Positions 45,601 through 53,860 are shown, counted from the first letter of the stretch. The stretch: DNA of 64,000 bases from Gudongella oleilytica (GCF_004101785.1 NZ_CP035130.1:868001-932000), one strand, 5' to 3'. Notes: generated by a model from the letters alone, not told the origin. Translations and numbers: made by a program.

Positions 45601-46724
45601 ACCGCAGCTTTACTTTTACGTCTGATACAGTTGCCGTAAAGCCGATAGCACAGTGTTCCTTTACGCTCCCATCATCCGTTCATGCAGGTACGGCCTTTCA
45701 GGTGTCCATGCGAAATGTGTCTGGCTTGGAGGGTAAGAGCATTGTTTGGTCGCTTTCCAAGGATGGCAATGCCGCAAGCTTTACAGGAAGCCTCACAAAC
45801 AGTGGCGGCAGCATTGTCATAAATACTACAGGAACCTATACCTTGACTGCCAGCGTCACCGATGATGCAGGCAGGGTGTTCACCCATTCTGGGAGCATAG
45901 CAGTCGCCAATGCCGCACCCAACGCGCCGACCGCCAGTGCAACGGTGACAAGGACCGTTAAGGATCATAAATTCCTTGTGAACTTTACAGTTTCCGCCAG
46001 CGATCCCGATGGAGATGCAGTCACCTATGAATATACAGGTCACAGTGCGGACGGTTACTATGCTGTCGGCTCCCACACCGTAAAGGTCAGAGCAAAGGAT
46101 GCTTACGGTGCGTATTCCGATTGGACGGATATCAACTTTACCGTTGCCAATTCAGCGCCAAGTACCCCGATTATCACCAGAACGCCAAACGGCAACAGTG
46201 TTCCTCCAAACACGCCCGTCAACATCACGGCATCGTCCACCGACCCGGATGGAGACGCCATCACCTACGTGTGGGAGGGCAGACCGGCTCAAACATCCAC
46301 ATATCCGTTAGGCAAAAATACTGTCCGTGTGAAAGCGGTGGACGCCGCCGGGGCAGAATCCCCCTGGACGGCCATCGTATTCTTTGTGGCCGATTCCACC
46401 AATGGCGGCGGTATGACCCTGACTGGTCCCGAATCCGTTATTCTGGAAAATGGCATTGAAGGAGCAACCATCACTGAGTACACCTTCACGGTTCCTCCAG
46501 TCAGCGGCCACAGCGGAAGCGACTATGGCCGGGTGCGGGGATATAACGTACTGACTGGCGTGTGGGATCAGCTGGATTATCAGACCACAACCAATGGTAT
46601 CACCTTCAGCAGAACGCTGGCTCCTGGCATCTATAGCAAATTAGAATTTTACTATTACACCAACCACAACTGCATGTACAACAAGTCAAATATCACCTAT
46701 TCGGTCAAGTACTACTTCGAATAG
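42675..46724 (+). CDS. Giant SLH-anchored surface protein with Ig-like repeats
   Basis: 1349-residue secreted protein. A signal peptide (residues 1-25, KSKKIWLMVLVLSFLLCGSVYAG) precedes three SLH domains (about 28-80, 88-150, 155-208; each has a GHW or equivalent and TRGE/TRIE end) that bind cell-wall polymers. A Gly/Ser linker leads to nine tandem repeats of about 90 residues, each opening with a xLPxxxHTD-like strand (for example FELPETAHTD). Two PKD-like modules (DPDGDAVTYEY, DPDGDAITYVWEG) and a final beta-rich domain follow. TTG 42675 is the start. It probably acts as an adhesin or mating-contact stalk, analogous in position to aggregation proteins; function is inferred. Confidence 0.88.
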   Translation: MKQKSKKIWLMVLVLSFLLCGSVYAGTLLFPDIAGHWAEQTIIRLVEKGVIKGYPDGTIRPDDTITRGEFAALLVRNLELDTTEAEKEPPTFDDIDGHWSEKKIEALVDRGILDPADYDGSLKPDEPITRIEIIKMLVRAIGKGEAAKQFSGNTGFKDDEAINNFDKGYVSIAKEDDLISGYPDGNIRQDGGTTRGEAFELIDNLNEAKDKPDKEKPPADITDSTGNNTGGNSSGSSGGGSASHPKAQVVFDLPAAAHTDTSITIAPDLKYAKTLTWSLAKETATGELQPIDLGKAVDGSLGKEGGTIVFKESGSYTLTATAVNYGGRETSCSKSITVYPVINAGFELPEYTHTDRTVTIKATASGLGSLDIVWSVVKDGEAAAWDTVIDGSLGSDGGTIAFKEKGSYDIAATITDATGRIFAHCEAVAVYPVAGVAFELPETAHTDTTIDLVTTLTEMDGLTAGWSLTRNGEAVSIREYVEGELSNSGGTVRFKEKGVYALTARVTDKTGRVFETTATTTVYPVGSVGFYLPEITHTDIFVAVEANFQNIDTAMAVWTLTKDGKPVALSEAIQGELTNDGGSIRFISKGEYVLKASFTDGAGRTYSYTSAVTVYPVPSFSFSLPATAHTDTAIPVTTTAEEMDALTVEWMVDNTYGFQDWSTYVDGKLNNNGGTIRFKHAGVYELVARVADATGRVFLFEYGNKTEVYPVLDIRFELPEATYTDRTIDLRTTGNIGVLPIEWSVTKEGKAVKLAEYVEGSLNAQGGKIRFTEEGEYVLTASMTDALGRTFSYSSAVSVHPIPEIQLTLPQVSYAGEPVSVAISGNHLDNLNTAWSISANGGDAAPYTDYASGSLSGEGGTITFVEKGSYTLTVTMTDALGRTFSDSSAITIYPIPEMLITLPPLSYGGETIPVAVSGRDLDDLNITWSISVNGGAAVPYTDYASGTLSNSGGEISISTDKTIAVKIIAAATDKNNRSFTFTSDTVAVKPIAQCSFTLPSSVHAGTAFQVSMRNVSGLEGKSIVWSLSKDGNAASFTGSLTNSGGSIVINTTGTYTLTASVTDDAGRVFTHSGSIAVANAAPNAPTASATVTRTVKDHKFLVNFTVSASDPDGDAVTYEYTGHSADGYYAVGSHTVKVRAKDAYGAYSDWTDINFTVANSAPSTPIITRTPNGNSVPPNTPVNITASSTDPDGDAITYVWEGRPAQTSTYPLGKNTVRVKAVDAAGAESPWTAIVFFVADSTNGGGMTLTGPESVILENGIEGATITEYTFTVPPVSGHSGSDYGRVRGYNVLTGVWDQLDYQTTTNGITFSRTLAPGIYSKLEFYYYTNHNCMYNKSNITYSVKYYFE

Positions 46725-46758
46725 CCTGAATGGTATGCAAATCAAAGGAGGGATCAGA

Positions 46759-47319
46759 ATGAACGGCATCAGCATCAAAAAAGACCGCATCCTCTTTTAC
46801 GGCAATACCGCAGGGTATGTGGATGGCGGCAAGGCGGTGGTCGATCCTATATTTCATTGTGAGGAATTAAAGGATTATCTTACAGTGAAGAAAGGGCTTA
46901 CCGTGCAATGGACAGACGGCGTGTACGACCGGCTGGCAAACAGCAAGCCTGATATGGACGGCAACGCGCCGATTCTGAAAGCCTGCCGCATCCACCAGCT
47001 CAAGCCGGAAGTGGATGTCATGATGAAATTCATCGGCTATGATGAGCTGCTGGAGCGGTTTGGCGAGCCGAATCCGGAAAACTACCGCGTGGTGTATGAC
47101 GGACAGCTGGAAACCAACGATCTTGATGCCATCTATGAGAAATTCAACTTAAACCACCCGCCCGATTACCAAGGACACTCCCTGTCCATGTCGGACATTA
47201 TTGAGCTTTATGACGACAGCGGCAGCACCTTTTACTATGTAGACCGCTTTGGCTTCAAGGAGATTGATTTTCAAGCACCGGCACTGAAGCAGTCAAGTAC
47301 ACAAGACATGAGCCTATAA
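46759..47319 (+). CDS. YodL-domain protein
   Basis: 186-residue protein with a YodL domain in its C-terminal two thirds: CRIHQLKPEVDVMMKFIGYD, NYRVVYDGQLE, FNLNHPPDYQGHSLSMSDI and YYVDRFGFKEI. This domain recurs in conjugative elements of Firmicutes; its biochemical role is not established. ATG 46759 follows AAAGGAGGGATCAG; ATG 46735 upstream has no ribosome site. The protein is soluble. It is followed by a strong terminator, so it ends a transcription unit that begins with the surface protein or earlier. Confidence 0.85.
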   Translation: MNGISIKKDRILFYGNTAGYVDGGKAVVDPIFHCEELKDYLTVKKGLTVQWTDGVYDRLANSKPDMDGNAPILKACRIHQLKPEVDVMMKFIGYDELLERFGEPNPENYRVVYDGQLETNDLDAIYEKFNLNHPPDYQGHSLSMSDIIELYDDSGSTFYYVDRFGFKEIDFQAPALKQSSTQDMSL

Positions 47320-47326
47320 CTCCAAT

Positions 47327-47349
47327 AACAGCCGGGCGGCTGTTTTTTT
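47327..47349 (+). terminator. Intrinsic terminator after the YodL gene
   Basis: AACAGCCG (47327-47334) and CGGCTGTT (47336-47343 region) form a perfect stem followed by seven T. The next gene starts about 25 bases on. Confidence 0.88.
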
Positions 47350-47372
47350 GTCACCAAAATTAATATCAAGAG

Positions 47373-47564
47373 GTGATTATTATAGTCATAGAAAAAATCA
47401 TAAAATTTCAGGCCAACACAGGACTGCCGGAAAACTATTCTATACGTGATGGGTTTTTATTCAAAGGGGACACGCCTGTATCCCTTGCAACTTCGGGTAT
47501 TGTTGAGTCTGCAGTTAAGGGATTTCTTCATGTAGATGAAACAGAGGAATACAAAACAAAATAA
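47373..47564 (+). CDS. Small conserved element protein
   Basis: 63-residue protein (IEKIIKFQANTGLPENYSI..., GDTPVSLATSGIVES...) of unknown function. It is soluble and has no cysteine. The start is uncertain: GTG 47373 overlaps the ribosome site AGAGGTGAT, and no ATG lies at a normal distance; ATA or ATT further on would be unusual. The gene lies between two terminators (47327-47349 and 47584-47614). Confidence 0.5.
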   Translation: MIIIVIEKIIKFQANTGLPENYSIRDGFLFKGDTPVSLATSGIVESAVKGFLHVDETEEYKTK

Positions 47565-47583
47565 AAATTCACAGGGAGTATCC

Positions 47584-47614
47584 AAACACCGGAATAAACC
47601 GCCGGTGTTTTTTT
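47584..47614 (+). terminator. Intrinsic terminator between two small element genes
   Basis: AAACACCGG (47584-47592) pairs perfectly with CCGGTGTTT (47602-47610), then TTTT. Confidence 0.88.
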
Positions 47615-47621
47615 ATTTCCT

Positions 47622-48080
47622 GTGCCGGAGGTGGTAGCTACGGAGGAATTAAAGCTTGACCTGATTAGGGTTGTATGCGATCCCAATCCTCTTTTTAAGT
47701 ACCAATTGATTTACAGGGATGGAAATGCTACAGGCATGGTGGGGGTATACAGCTATGATGAAGAATGGTACTACCTGTACAAACAGGACACTGAAAGGTA
47801 TAAGGTAAAAAGGCGCAAGGATCTCGAAGGAATTGAGCCAGCTTTTACCTATAAGCAGCAGCGGAAAAGTCGCGTTGACCAACCAGATAATCAAAAAACC
47901 CTTAATAGTAGAAAAGCAAAAGTCGCAGAGATTGGAGATGAAAACATGGCAATTGAAGTAGTCACGGAAAACACTGCTGCACAGGCGCTGGATATGAACC
48001 GGAACCAGGCACTTACTCAGGATAATCCCTCTTCTGAGTTGCCAGAGCAGACCTCCGGCATGCAGATGGGTGGTATGTAA
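47622..48080 (+). CDS. Element protein of unknown function with MGGM tail
   Basis: Up to 152 residues. The first part (LDLIRVVCDPNPLFKYQLIYRDGNA, EEWYYLYKQDTERYKVKRRKD) looks like a small mixed alpha/beta domain. The rest is charged and probably disordered, ending EQTSGMQMGGM. Several starts are possible: GTG 47622, GTG 47631, or even ACG 47639 after GGAGGTGG; no ATG fits. The end matches the last residues of the protein at 39966-40493. Function unknown. Confidence 0.6.
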   Translation: MPEVVATEELKLDLIRVVCDPNPLFKYQLIYRDGNATGMVGVYSYDEEWYYLYKQDTERYKVKRRKDLEGIEPAFTYKQQRKSRVDQPDNQKTLNSRKAKVAEIGDENMAIEVVTENTAAQALDMNRNQALTQDNPSSELPEQTSGMQMGGM

Positions 48081-48192
48081 GCCCAATTTTGTGTCGAAAG
48101 TTAACACTGCACAAATTAACACGATTGAAAAGCCCTGAAATCACCGAAAAAGCAGGGAATCAATAAAAAATTAAATTTATGGAGGTTAGAAC

Positions 48193-48426
48193 ATGATGAG
48201 AAAATTTGCGACCAGAATAATGAATAAGATTACCGGAAAGATACTTATGACAAAGGCTATCCTGAGATCACAGTGCGGTGAAAATTTTGTGGATACGGCA
48301 ATCAAAATTTTAATGGCTGTGGTCATCGGCGGACTCGTGCTGGCCGGACTCTATACCCTGTTTGGCGAAACGGTATTGCCGACCTTAAAGGAGCGCATCC
48401 AGGAGATGTTCAATTATGCAGGCTAA
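48193..48426 (+). CDS. Flp-type pilin-like protein
   Basis: 77-residue protein with a basic leader, then G-ENFVDTAIKILMAVVIGG, a single hydrophobic helix and a short C-terminus. The layout matches type IVb (Flp) prepilins: cleavage after Gly with an acidic residue at position +5 of the mature chain. The prepilin peptidase gene follows at once and overlaps it by 11 bases, which supports this. GGAGGTTAGAAC precedes the ATG. It should be the main pilin of the Tad-type apparatus encoded downstream. Confidence 0.8.
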   Translation: MMRKFATRIMNKITGKILMTKAILRSQCGENFVDTAIKILMAVVIGGLVLAGLYTLFGETVLPTLKERIQEMFNYAG

Positions 48427-48859
48427 TCTGCCGCTCTTTATGCAGGGCGGCATTTTTATTGCCCTGCTTTTGGCGGCATCTGTCATCGATATCAAAAAGA
48501 GGATTATCCCCGACACTATCTGCCTGTTTATCGCTTTCACCGGACTGATCTGCTTCGAGCCGGTGAAGCTGTTCGGCGTACTGGCAGCCATGCCGCTCCT
48601 GCTTGCCGCTCTTGTTTGGGGCGGCCTTGGGGGCGGGGACATCAAGCTGATGGCGGCATCGGGTATTGTCCTCGGTTTCATAGGAAGCATTGCGGCCATG
48701 GTCATTGGACTTACCGCCATGCTTCTTTTTTATGTTTTCCATGCCATAGTCCAAAGACTGCGCGGGAGGGAATGCCTAAAAGCATACCCTCTTGCACCTT
48801 TTCTATCCATCGGCTGTATCGTTATATATTTCATGAATACAGGAGGAATCACCCTATGA
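48416..48859 (+). CDS. Prepilin peptidase, A24 family (TadV/CpaA-like)
   Basis: 147-residue membrane aspartic protease that cleaves and processes type IV prepilins. It has about five hydrophobic segments. The first catalytic aspartate is in SVIDIKKRIIPD and the second in the GxGD motif, GGLGGGDIKLM. Its size fits the short TadV form without the N-methylation domain. It overlaps the pilin gene by 11 bases and its own stop overlaps the cpaB-like start (ATGA). Substrates should be the Flp-like pilin and the pseudopilins at 54809-55749. Confidence 0.9.
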   Translation: MQANLPLFMQGGIFIALLLAASVIDIKKRIIPDTICLFIAFTGLICFEPVKLFGVLAAMPLLLAALVWGGLGGGDIKLMAASGIVLGFIGSIAAMVIGLTAMLLFYVFHAIVQRLRGRECLKAYPLAPFLSIGCIVIYFMNTGGITL

Positions 48860-49680
48860 GCTTTCTAAAAAACAGAACCGTACTCGGTGTCATCTGCATT
48901 GTGCTGTCGCTTTTGATTTGCTTTGTGGTAGCGCCGCTTTTTAACTCCAGTATCTCCCAAAAAACGGACATTGTCCGTGTCATCAAGGATATCAAAGCCG
49001 GAGATCAGATCACCAGGGAGATGCTGAAAACTGTGGAGGTCGGCAGCTACAACCTGCCGAAAAACGTAGTCAAAGATGTGGATACGGCTATCGGAAAATA
49101 CGCTGCGGCTGACATGGCTGCGGGCGACTACATCTTAAGCTCCAAGCTCACCGATGTGCCTGCGGCAGAAAACGCCTATCTTTACCACCTCGATGGGGAA
49201 AAGCAGGCCATCTCCGTGACGCTCAAAAATTTCGCCACCGGTCTGTCCGGCAAGCTGATCACTGGCGACATCGTATCAGTCATCGCTCCCGACTACAAAA
49301 AGCGAGGCACGACCGTCATCCCTGCAGAGCTTAAGTATGTGGAGGTTATCGCCGTTACAGCCAACACCGGCTATGATACTGACACCGGCGGACAGCGGGG
49401 GAATGAGGATGAAAAGCAGCTCCCAAGCACCGTCACTCTTCTGGCATCGCCGGAGCAATCGAAAATCCTTGCCGAGCTGGAGGCGGACGGCAAGCTGCAC
49501 CTGTCCCTCGTGTACCGGGGCAGCAAGGAGAATGCCGCCAAGTTTATTGAGGCACAGGACAAGGTAATCGAGGAATTGTATCCCTCCGCCAAGGTGCAAA
49601 CAGGAGAAGAAAAAACAGAGTCAACCGGGGCAGAGAATACCGGAAATATAAAACCTGACACGCCAAAGGAGGGAGAATAA
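48856..49680 (+). CDS. CpaB/RcpC-like SAF-domain protein
   Basis: 274-residue Tad assembly protein. An N-terminal anchor (FLKNRTVLGVICIVLSLLIC) is followed by an SAF/CpaB domain outside the membrane (RVIKDIKAGDQITREML, VGSYNLPKNVV, ADMAAGDYIL) and a beta-rich second half (ISVTLKNFATGLSGKLITGDIVSV). The C-terminal 40 residues are charged and probably disordered. CpaB/RcpC proteins help build the periplasmic or wall channel of Tad pili. GGAGGAATC precedes ATG 48856, inside the end of the peptidase gene. Confidence 0.87.
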   Translation: MSFLKNRTVLGVICIVLSLLICFVVAPLFNSSISQKTDIVRVIKDIKAGDQITREMLKTVEVGSYNLPKNVVKDVDTAIGKYAAADMAAGDYILSSKLTDVPAAENAYLYHLDGEKQAISVTLKNFATGLSGKLITGDIVSVIAPDYKKRGTTVIPAELKYVEVIAVTANTGYDTDTGGQRGNEDEKQLPSTVTLLASPEQSKILAELEADGKLHLSLVYRGSKENAAKFIEAQDKVIEELYPSAKVQTGEEKTESTGAENTGNIKPDTPKEGE

Positions 49681-50496
49681 ATGCTTAATTTTATCAAAGG
49701 CAGCATTTTCTCCCGAAACACCGGTGGTGAGGCACAGGCCGCGGAAGCGGAAAAGGATGTTAAGGTGCTGGCCGTGTGGGGCAGCCCCGGGTCGGGGAAA
49801 ACCACCGTCAGCGTCAAGCTGGCCAAGTATTTAGCCGATAAAAAGCGCAATGTAGTGCTGCTTTTATGTGACATGACCGCGCCCATGCTGCCCTGCATCT
49901 GTTCGCCCTCTGACCTTGAATGGGAACGGTCGCTGGGCAGTATTCTGGCTGCGACCCATGTGACGGATACCCTGATCAAACAGAACTGCATCACCCATAA
50001 GAAAATCAGCTATTTAACCCTAATCGGCATGCTCAAGGGAGAGAATGTGTTCACTTACCCGCCCTATAACGCGGAGCTTGCCACAGAATTGCTCGATCAT
50101 CTGCGGGATATTGCGCCATACGTTATCATCGACTGCAGCAGCTATATCGCCAACGACATCCTCTCCGCTGTTGCCCTCATGGAAGCGGACTCGGTACTGC
50201 GTCTGGTCAATTGCGATCTCAAATCAATCAGCTACCTTTCATCCCAGCTCCCGCTCTTAAAAGACAACAAATGGGATGCGGATAAGCAGTACAAGGTGGT
50301 AAGCAATGTAAAGACAAATCAAGCCAGCGAACATATTGAACAGGTGCTGGGCAATGTGGTGTTCAAGATACCTCATTCCGATGAGCTGGAGAACCAGTTT
50401 CTAGCCGGGGATTTGTTCCGGGACCTGGCGCTCAAGGACAGCCGGGGCTTCCGCAAGGAGATTGAAAAAATTTCAAAGGAGGTCTTTGGCATATGA
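49681..50496 (+). CDS. CpaE/TadZ-like P-loop ATPase
   Basis: 271-residue MinD/ParA-type ATPase. Walker A is GSPGSGKTT (about residues 35-43) and the switch-like acidic segment is LLLCDMTAP. CpaE/TadZ proteins place the Tad machine at the cell pole or membrane. There is no receiver domain, unlike Caulobacter CpaE. The start follows GGAGGGAGAATAA within the end of the cpaB-like gene. Its stop overlaps the next start by four bases (ATGA), coupling it to the TadA ATPase. Confidence 0.85.
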   Translation: MLNFIKGSIFSRNTGGEAQAAEAEKDVKVLAVWGSPGSGKTTVSVKLAKYLADKKRNVVLLLCDMTAPMLPCICSPSDLEWERSLGSILAATHVTDTLIKQNCITHKKISYLTLIGMLKGENVFTYPPYNAELATELLDHLRDIAPYVIIDCSSYIANDILSAVALMEADSVLRLVNCDLKSISYLSSQLPLLKDNKWDADKQYKVVSNVKTNQASEHIEQVLGNVVFKIPHSDELENQFLAGDLFRDLALKDSRGFRKEIEKISKEVFGI

Positions 50497-52052
50497 AAAG
50501 CAAAAAACGTAAGCAAAGAACCCTTGAAAAGTTCCAGGTAAGAAGTGCAGAAGTGCTTGCGGTAGAATCGCCGCAAACTATCCGGCCTATGAATGCAGCC
50601 CATAACCATAGCCTGTTTTTTGCGCCAAATAACAACCCCAAGGATTTTGGCGCTGTTTTGCGCGAAGTGCAGGAGTATATCTCCAGCAAGTATTCCACCC
50701 TCATTCTCAATGGGGGAAAAGATGAGGTTAAAACACAGGTCAAGCGGTACATCAGCAAGTACTTGATGGATTGCCGCATCGCCGTAAAGGGGATGACCGA
50801 CCAGCAGCTCGTTGATGCCCTCTATACCGAAATGGCCGAGTTCTCATTTCTCACTAAATACATCTTCGGCGCAGGGATTGAGGAAATTGACATCAACGCC
50901 TGGAATGACATTGAGGTCCAGTACAGCAATGGCACTACAGTCAAGCTTGACGAACACTTTGACTCTCCCGAACACGCCATCAACGTAATCCGCCGTATGC
51001 TCCATGTGTCAGGCATGGTGCTGGACAATGCCAGTCCCGCTATCTTGGGACATTTGAGCAAAAATATCCGCATCGCCGTGCTGAAAACACCCCTCGTGGA
51101 CGAGGATGTAGGTGTGGCGGCCTCCATCCGTATTGTGAATCCGCAGAACATGGAGAAAGCTGACTTTGTAAAGGGCGGCACAGCAACTGATGAGATGCTG
51201 GACTTCCTTGCGGAATGCCTTCGGTACGGCATTTCGGTGTGTGTGGCTGGCGCGACCAGCTCCGGCAAGACTACGGTGGCCGGCTGGCTGCTGACCACCA
51301 TTCCGGACAACAAGCGTATCTTTACGATTGAAAACGGCTCCCGTGAGCTGGCACTGGTGCGAAAAAAGGACGGCAAGGTGGTCAACAGTGTTATCCATAC
51401 CTTGACACGCTCCAGTGATAACGAGAAGCAGAACATTGATCAGGATATGCTCCTGGATATGGCGCTGCGCTTCAATCCGGAGGTCATCTGCGTGGGCGAG
51501 ATGCGCTCTGCAGAAGCATACACCGCCCAGGAATCCGCCCGTACCGGCCACACGGTGCTGACCACCATCCACTCCAATTCCTGTGAAGCCACATGGCGCA
51601 GGATGGCCACGTTGTGCAAACGGAAATACGATATTGCGGACGATACCCTCATGTCCCTTGTGACCGAGGCGTTTCCGATTGTTGTGTTCACCAAGCAGCT
51701 GGAGAACAAGCAGCGCAAGATCATGGAAATCATGGAGTGTGAAATCCTGCCTGATGGCACACGCAACTTCCGCACCTTATACCGGTTCCACATCACGGAG
51801 AGCCGCATGGAAGGCGACCGTTTCATCATAAGCGGCAGCCATCGGCAGGAGAATACCATCTCCAAGAGCCTGCAAAAGCGCTTCCTGGAAAACGGCATGC
51901 CGCAGGAGACACTGAAGAAAATTACGAAAGGGCAGGATGAGCTGGCACAGAACCTTTCTGCTGCACCCATTTTGCGTACCGAGATATTGCACAACAGCAG
52001 CTCATCCTCCAGCGAATTAAATGAGAAAAAAGAGGAAGTGATTGAAAAATGA
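50493..52052 (+). CDS. tadA: TadA/CpaF secretion ATPase
   Basis: 519-residue hexameric ATPase of the type II/IV secretion superfamily that powers pilus assembly. Walker A is GATSSGKTT near residue 253, the Asp-box and Walker B region follow (FTIENGSRELAL, FNPEVICVGEMRS), and the His box is RTGHTVLTTIHSNS. A charged N-terminal extension of about 110 residues precedes the N-domain. The C-terminal tail (from about 440) is longer than in most CpaF. It overlaps the genes on both sides by four bases. It could serve the pilus, conjugation, or both. Confidence 0.93.
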   Translation: MKSKKRKQRTLEKFQVRSAEVLAVESPQTIRPMNAAHNHSLFFAPNNNPKDFGAVLREVQEYISSKYSTLILNGGKDEVKTQVKRYISKYLMDCRIAVKGMTDQQLVDALYTEMAEFSFLTKYIFGAGIEEIDINAWNDIEVQYSNGTTVKLDEHFDSPEHAINVIRRMLHVSGMVLDNASPAILGHLSKNIRIAVLKTPLVDEDVGVAASIRIVNPQNMEKADFVKGGTATDEMLDFLAECLRYGISVCVAGATSSGKTTVAGWLLTTIPDNKRIFTIENGSRELALVRKKDGKVVNSVIHTLTRSSDNEKQNIDQDMLLDMALRFNPEVICVGEMRSAEAYTAQESARTGHTVLTTIHSNSCEATWRRMATLCKRKYDIADDTLMSLVTEAFPIVVFTKQLENKQRKIMEIMECEILPDGTRNFRTLYRFHITESRMEGDRFIISGSHRQENTISKSLQKRFLENGMPQETLKKITKGQDELAQNLSAAPILRTEILHNSSSSSSELNEKKEEVIEK

Positions 52053-52978
52053 CTTTTATTCAGCTCATCGCCTGCATCGGCATGATTGCCGGTGCTTTTA
52101 TCTTGCTTGGAATCTCGCCTATAGCGTTTACGGACGACCTGTTTGGCTTTTTGATCAAAAGGCCCAAAAGCATCAAGGATGAAATCAACGAGGCCACCAA
52201 GCGCAAGCGCCCTTCCTTCCTCCGCAGGGAGATTATAGAAGCGCAGGAAATTCTCGCGCTGACCGGACGAAGCAGCCGCTTCTCCCTGATCTGTGCTTGT
52301 TCGCTCTTGTTGTCCGCTATAGGCGTAAGTATTGCCATTCTGCTGCAGAATGTGTTCCTCGTCCCTGTCCTTGCGCTGGGCCTGATGTTCCTGCCGTTTT
52401 GGTATATCAAGCTGACTGTCACCCATTACAAAAAGAATATTGCTGCAGAGTTGGAAACCGCGCTGTCCATCATCACCACGGCCTACCTGCGAAACGAGGA
52501 CATTGTGACCGCCGTGGAGGAAAATATGCAATACTTAAACCCGCCGGTGCGCAATGTATTTGCCGGGTTTCTGACCCAGGTGAGGCTCATCAACCCCGAT
52601 GTGGATGCGGCGCTGAAAACTATGAAGACCAAGATTGACAACGAAGTGTTCCGCGAGTGGTGTGATGCCATTGCCGCCTGCCAGTATGACCGGAGCCTCA
52701 AGACAACGCTGACCCCCATTGTCAGCAAGCTCTCGGATATGCGAATCGTCAACGCGGAGTTGGAATATCTCGTGTTCGAGCCTCGCAAGGAATTCATTAT
52801 CATGGCGCTCCTTGTCATGGGCAACATCCCCCTGATGTATTTCCTCAATAAGTCGTGGTACGACACGTTAATGCACACATATGTGGGGCAGCTTGTCCTC
52901 GCCATTTGTGCGGCGGCAATTTTTATTTCCACCGCCTTTGTCATTAAGCTGACTAAGCCCATTGAGTACAGGAGGTAG
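52049..52978 (+). CDS. tadB: TadB-like inner-membrane platform protein
   Basis: 309-residue type II secretion F-domain protein with a hydrophobic N-terminal helix (LIACIGMIAGAFILLGI), a second membrane pair near residues 80-125, a cytoplasmic helical bundle (LETALSIITTAYLRNED, FREWCDAIAACQYDRSL) and terminal membrane helices. It fits TadB, which with TadC forms the membrane platform turned by the TadA ATPase. It overlaps tadA by four bases and precedes tadC by five. Confidence 0.88.
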   Translation: MTFIQLIACIGMIAGAFILLGISPIAFTDDLFGFLIKRPKSIKDEINEATKRKRPSFLRREIIEAQEILALTGRSSRFSLICACSLLLSAIGVSIAILLQNVFLVPVLALGLMFLPFWYIKLTVTHYKKNIAAELETALSIITTAYLRNEDIVTAVEENMQYLNPPVRNVFAGFLTQVRLINPDVDAALKTMKTKIDNEVFREWCDAIAACQYDRSLKTTLTPIVSKLSDMRIVNAELEYLVFEPRKEFIIMALLVMGNIPLMYFLNKSWYDTLMHTYVGQLVLAICAAAIFISTAFVIKLTKPIEYRR

Positions 52979-52983
52979 CATAC

Positions 52984-53856
52984 ATGTTGATACTATTATT
53001 TTTATTTGCAGTCCTGCTTGCAGCAGGGCTGTTTTTTATTCTCGCGGATATGCTCAAGCTACCGACCATGGGAGCAGCCAAGGCCATGCTCAGTGCCGGT
53101 AAGCAGGACAAAAAGGCTGCCAAAACCGTGGATGTGTATTTCATGTCCGGCGCTGTCAGGCTGGCAAGATTTATTCGCCTGGATGAGTACCGCAAAAGCC
53201 GCATGTCCAACGTCCTCAAAGCGGCTGGCATCAGTATGACACCGGAGGTTTACCTTGCGTATGCCTTCGTCAAAGCAGGAGCGATCCTCCTTGGCGTGAT
53301 ACCCTGCCTGTTCTTGTTCCCGCTGCTTTCCCCGGTGATGGTGCTGCTCGCCGTGCTGGTCTATTTCAAGGAAACCAGAAAAGCGGATGAGCAGCTGAAG
53401 GTCAAACGGGAGCAGATCGAAAGCGAGCTGCCAAGGTTCGTGGCGACCATCGAACAGTCGCTAAAAAGCAGCCGTGATGTGCTGTCCATTCTGGAGAACT
53501 TTAAGAAAAATGCAGGCACTGCTTTTTCAAGTGAACTGGACATCGTAACTGCGGACATGCGATCATCCAGCTACGAGGCGGCGCTCACCCGATTCGAGGC
53601 AAGGCTCAATTCACCACAACTCTCTGATGTAGTGCGCGGACTCATTGGTGTATTGCGCGGCGATGACGGCGCAATCTATTTTCAGATGCTCGCCCACGAT
53701 TTTAAGGTGCTGGAGCTGCAAAGACTCAAGGGTGAGGCGCAGAAGATACCGCCCAAAATCCGGATTTTCTCCTTCATTATGCTGATATGCTTCCTGTTTA
53801 CCTATCTCGCCATCATCGGCTATGAGATCATCAAGTCCCTCGGCGGGATGTTTTGA
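52984..53856 (+). CDS. tadC: TadC-like inner-membrane platform protein
   Basis: 290-residue type II secretion F-domain protein, partner of TadB. It has an N-terminal membrane helix, a second pair near 110-130 and a C-terminal helix (FSFIMLICFLFTYLAIIGYE). The cytoplasmic bundle contains FVATIEQSLKSSRDVLSIL and the family's FKVLELQRLKGEAQKIPPKI end. GGAGGTAGCATAC precedes the ATG. After it the Tad operon is interrupted by the Phd-Doc pair before the pseudopilin genes. Confidence 0.88.
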   Translation: MLILLFLFAVLLAAGLFFILADMLKLPTMGAAKAMLSAGKQDKKAAKTVDVYFMSGAVRLARFIRLDEYRKSRMSNVLKAAGISMTPEVYLAYAFVKAGAILLGVIPCLFLFPLLSPVMVLLAVLVYFKETRKADEQLKVKREQIESELPRFVATIEQSLKSSRDVLSILENFKKNAGTAFSSELDIVTADMRSSSYEAALTRFEARLNSPQLSDVVRGLIGVLRGDDGAIYFQMLAHDFKVLELQRLKGEAQKIPPKIRIFSFIMLICFLFTYLAIIGYEIIKSLGGMF

Positions 53857-53860
53857 AATG

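Noticed and set aside
51440-52531. A 363-codon open reading frame on the minus strand across tadA and tadB
   Set aside because: It lies antisense to two well-supported genes with intact catalytic motifs, its translation has no recognisable domain, and there is no ribosome site. It is a by-product of G+C-rich coding on the other strand.
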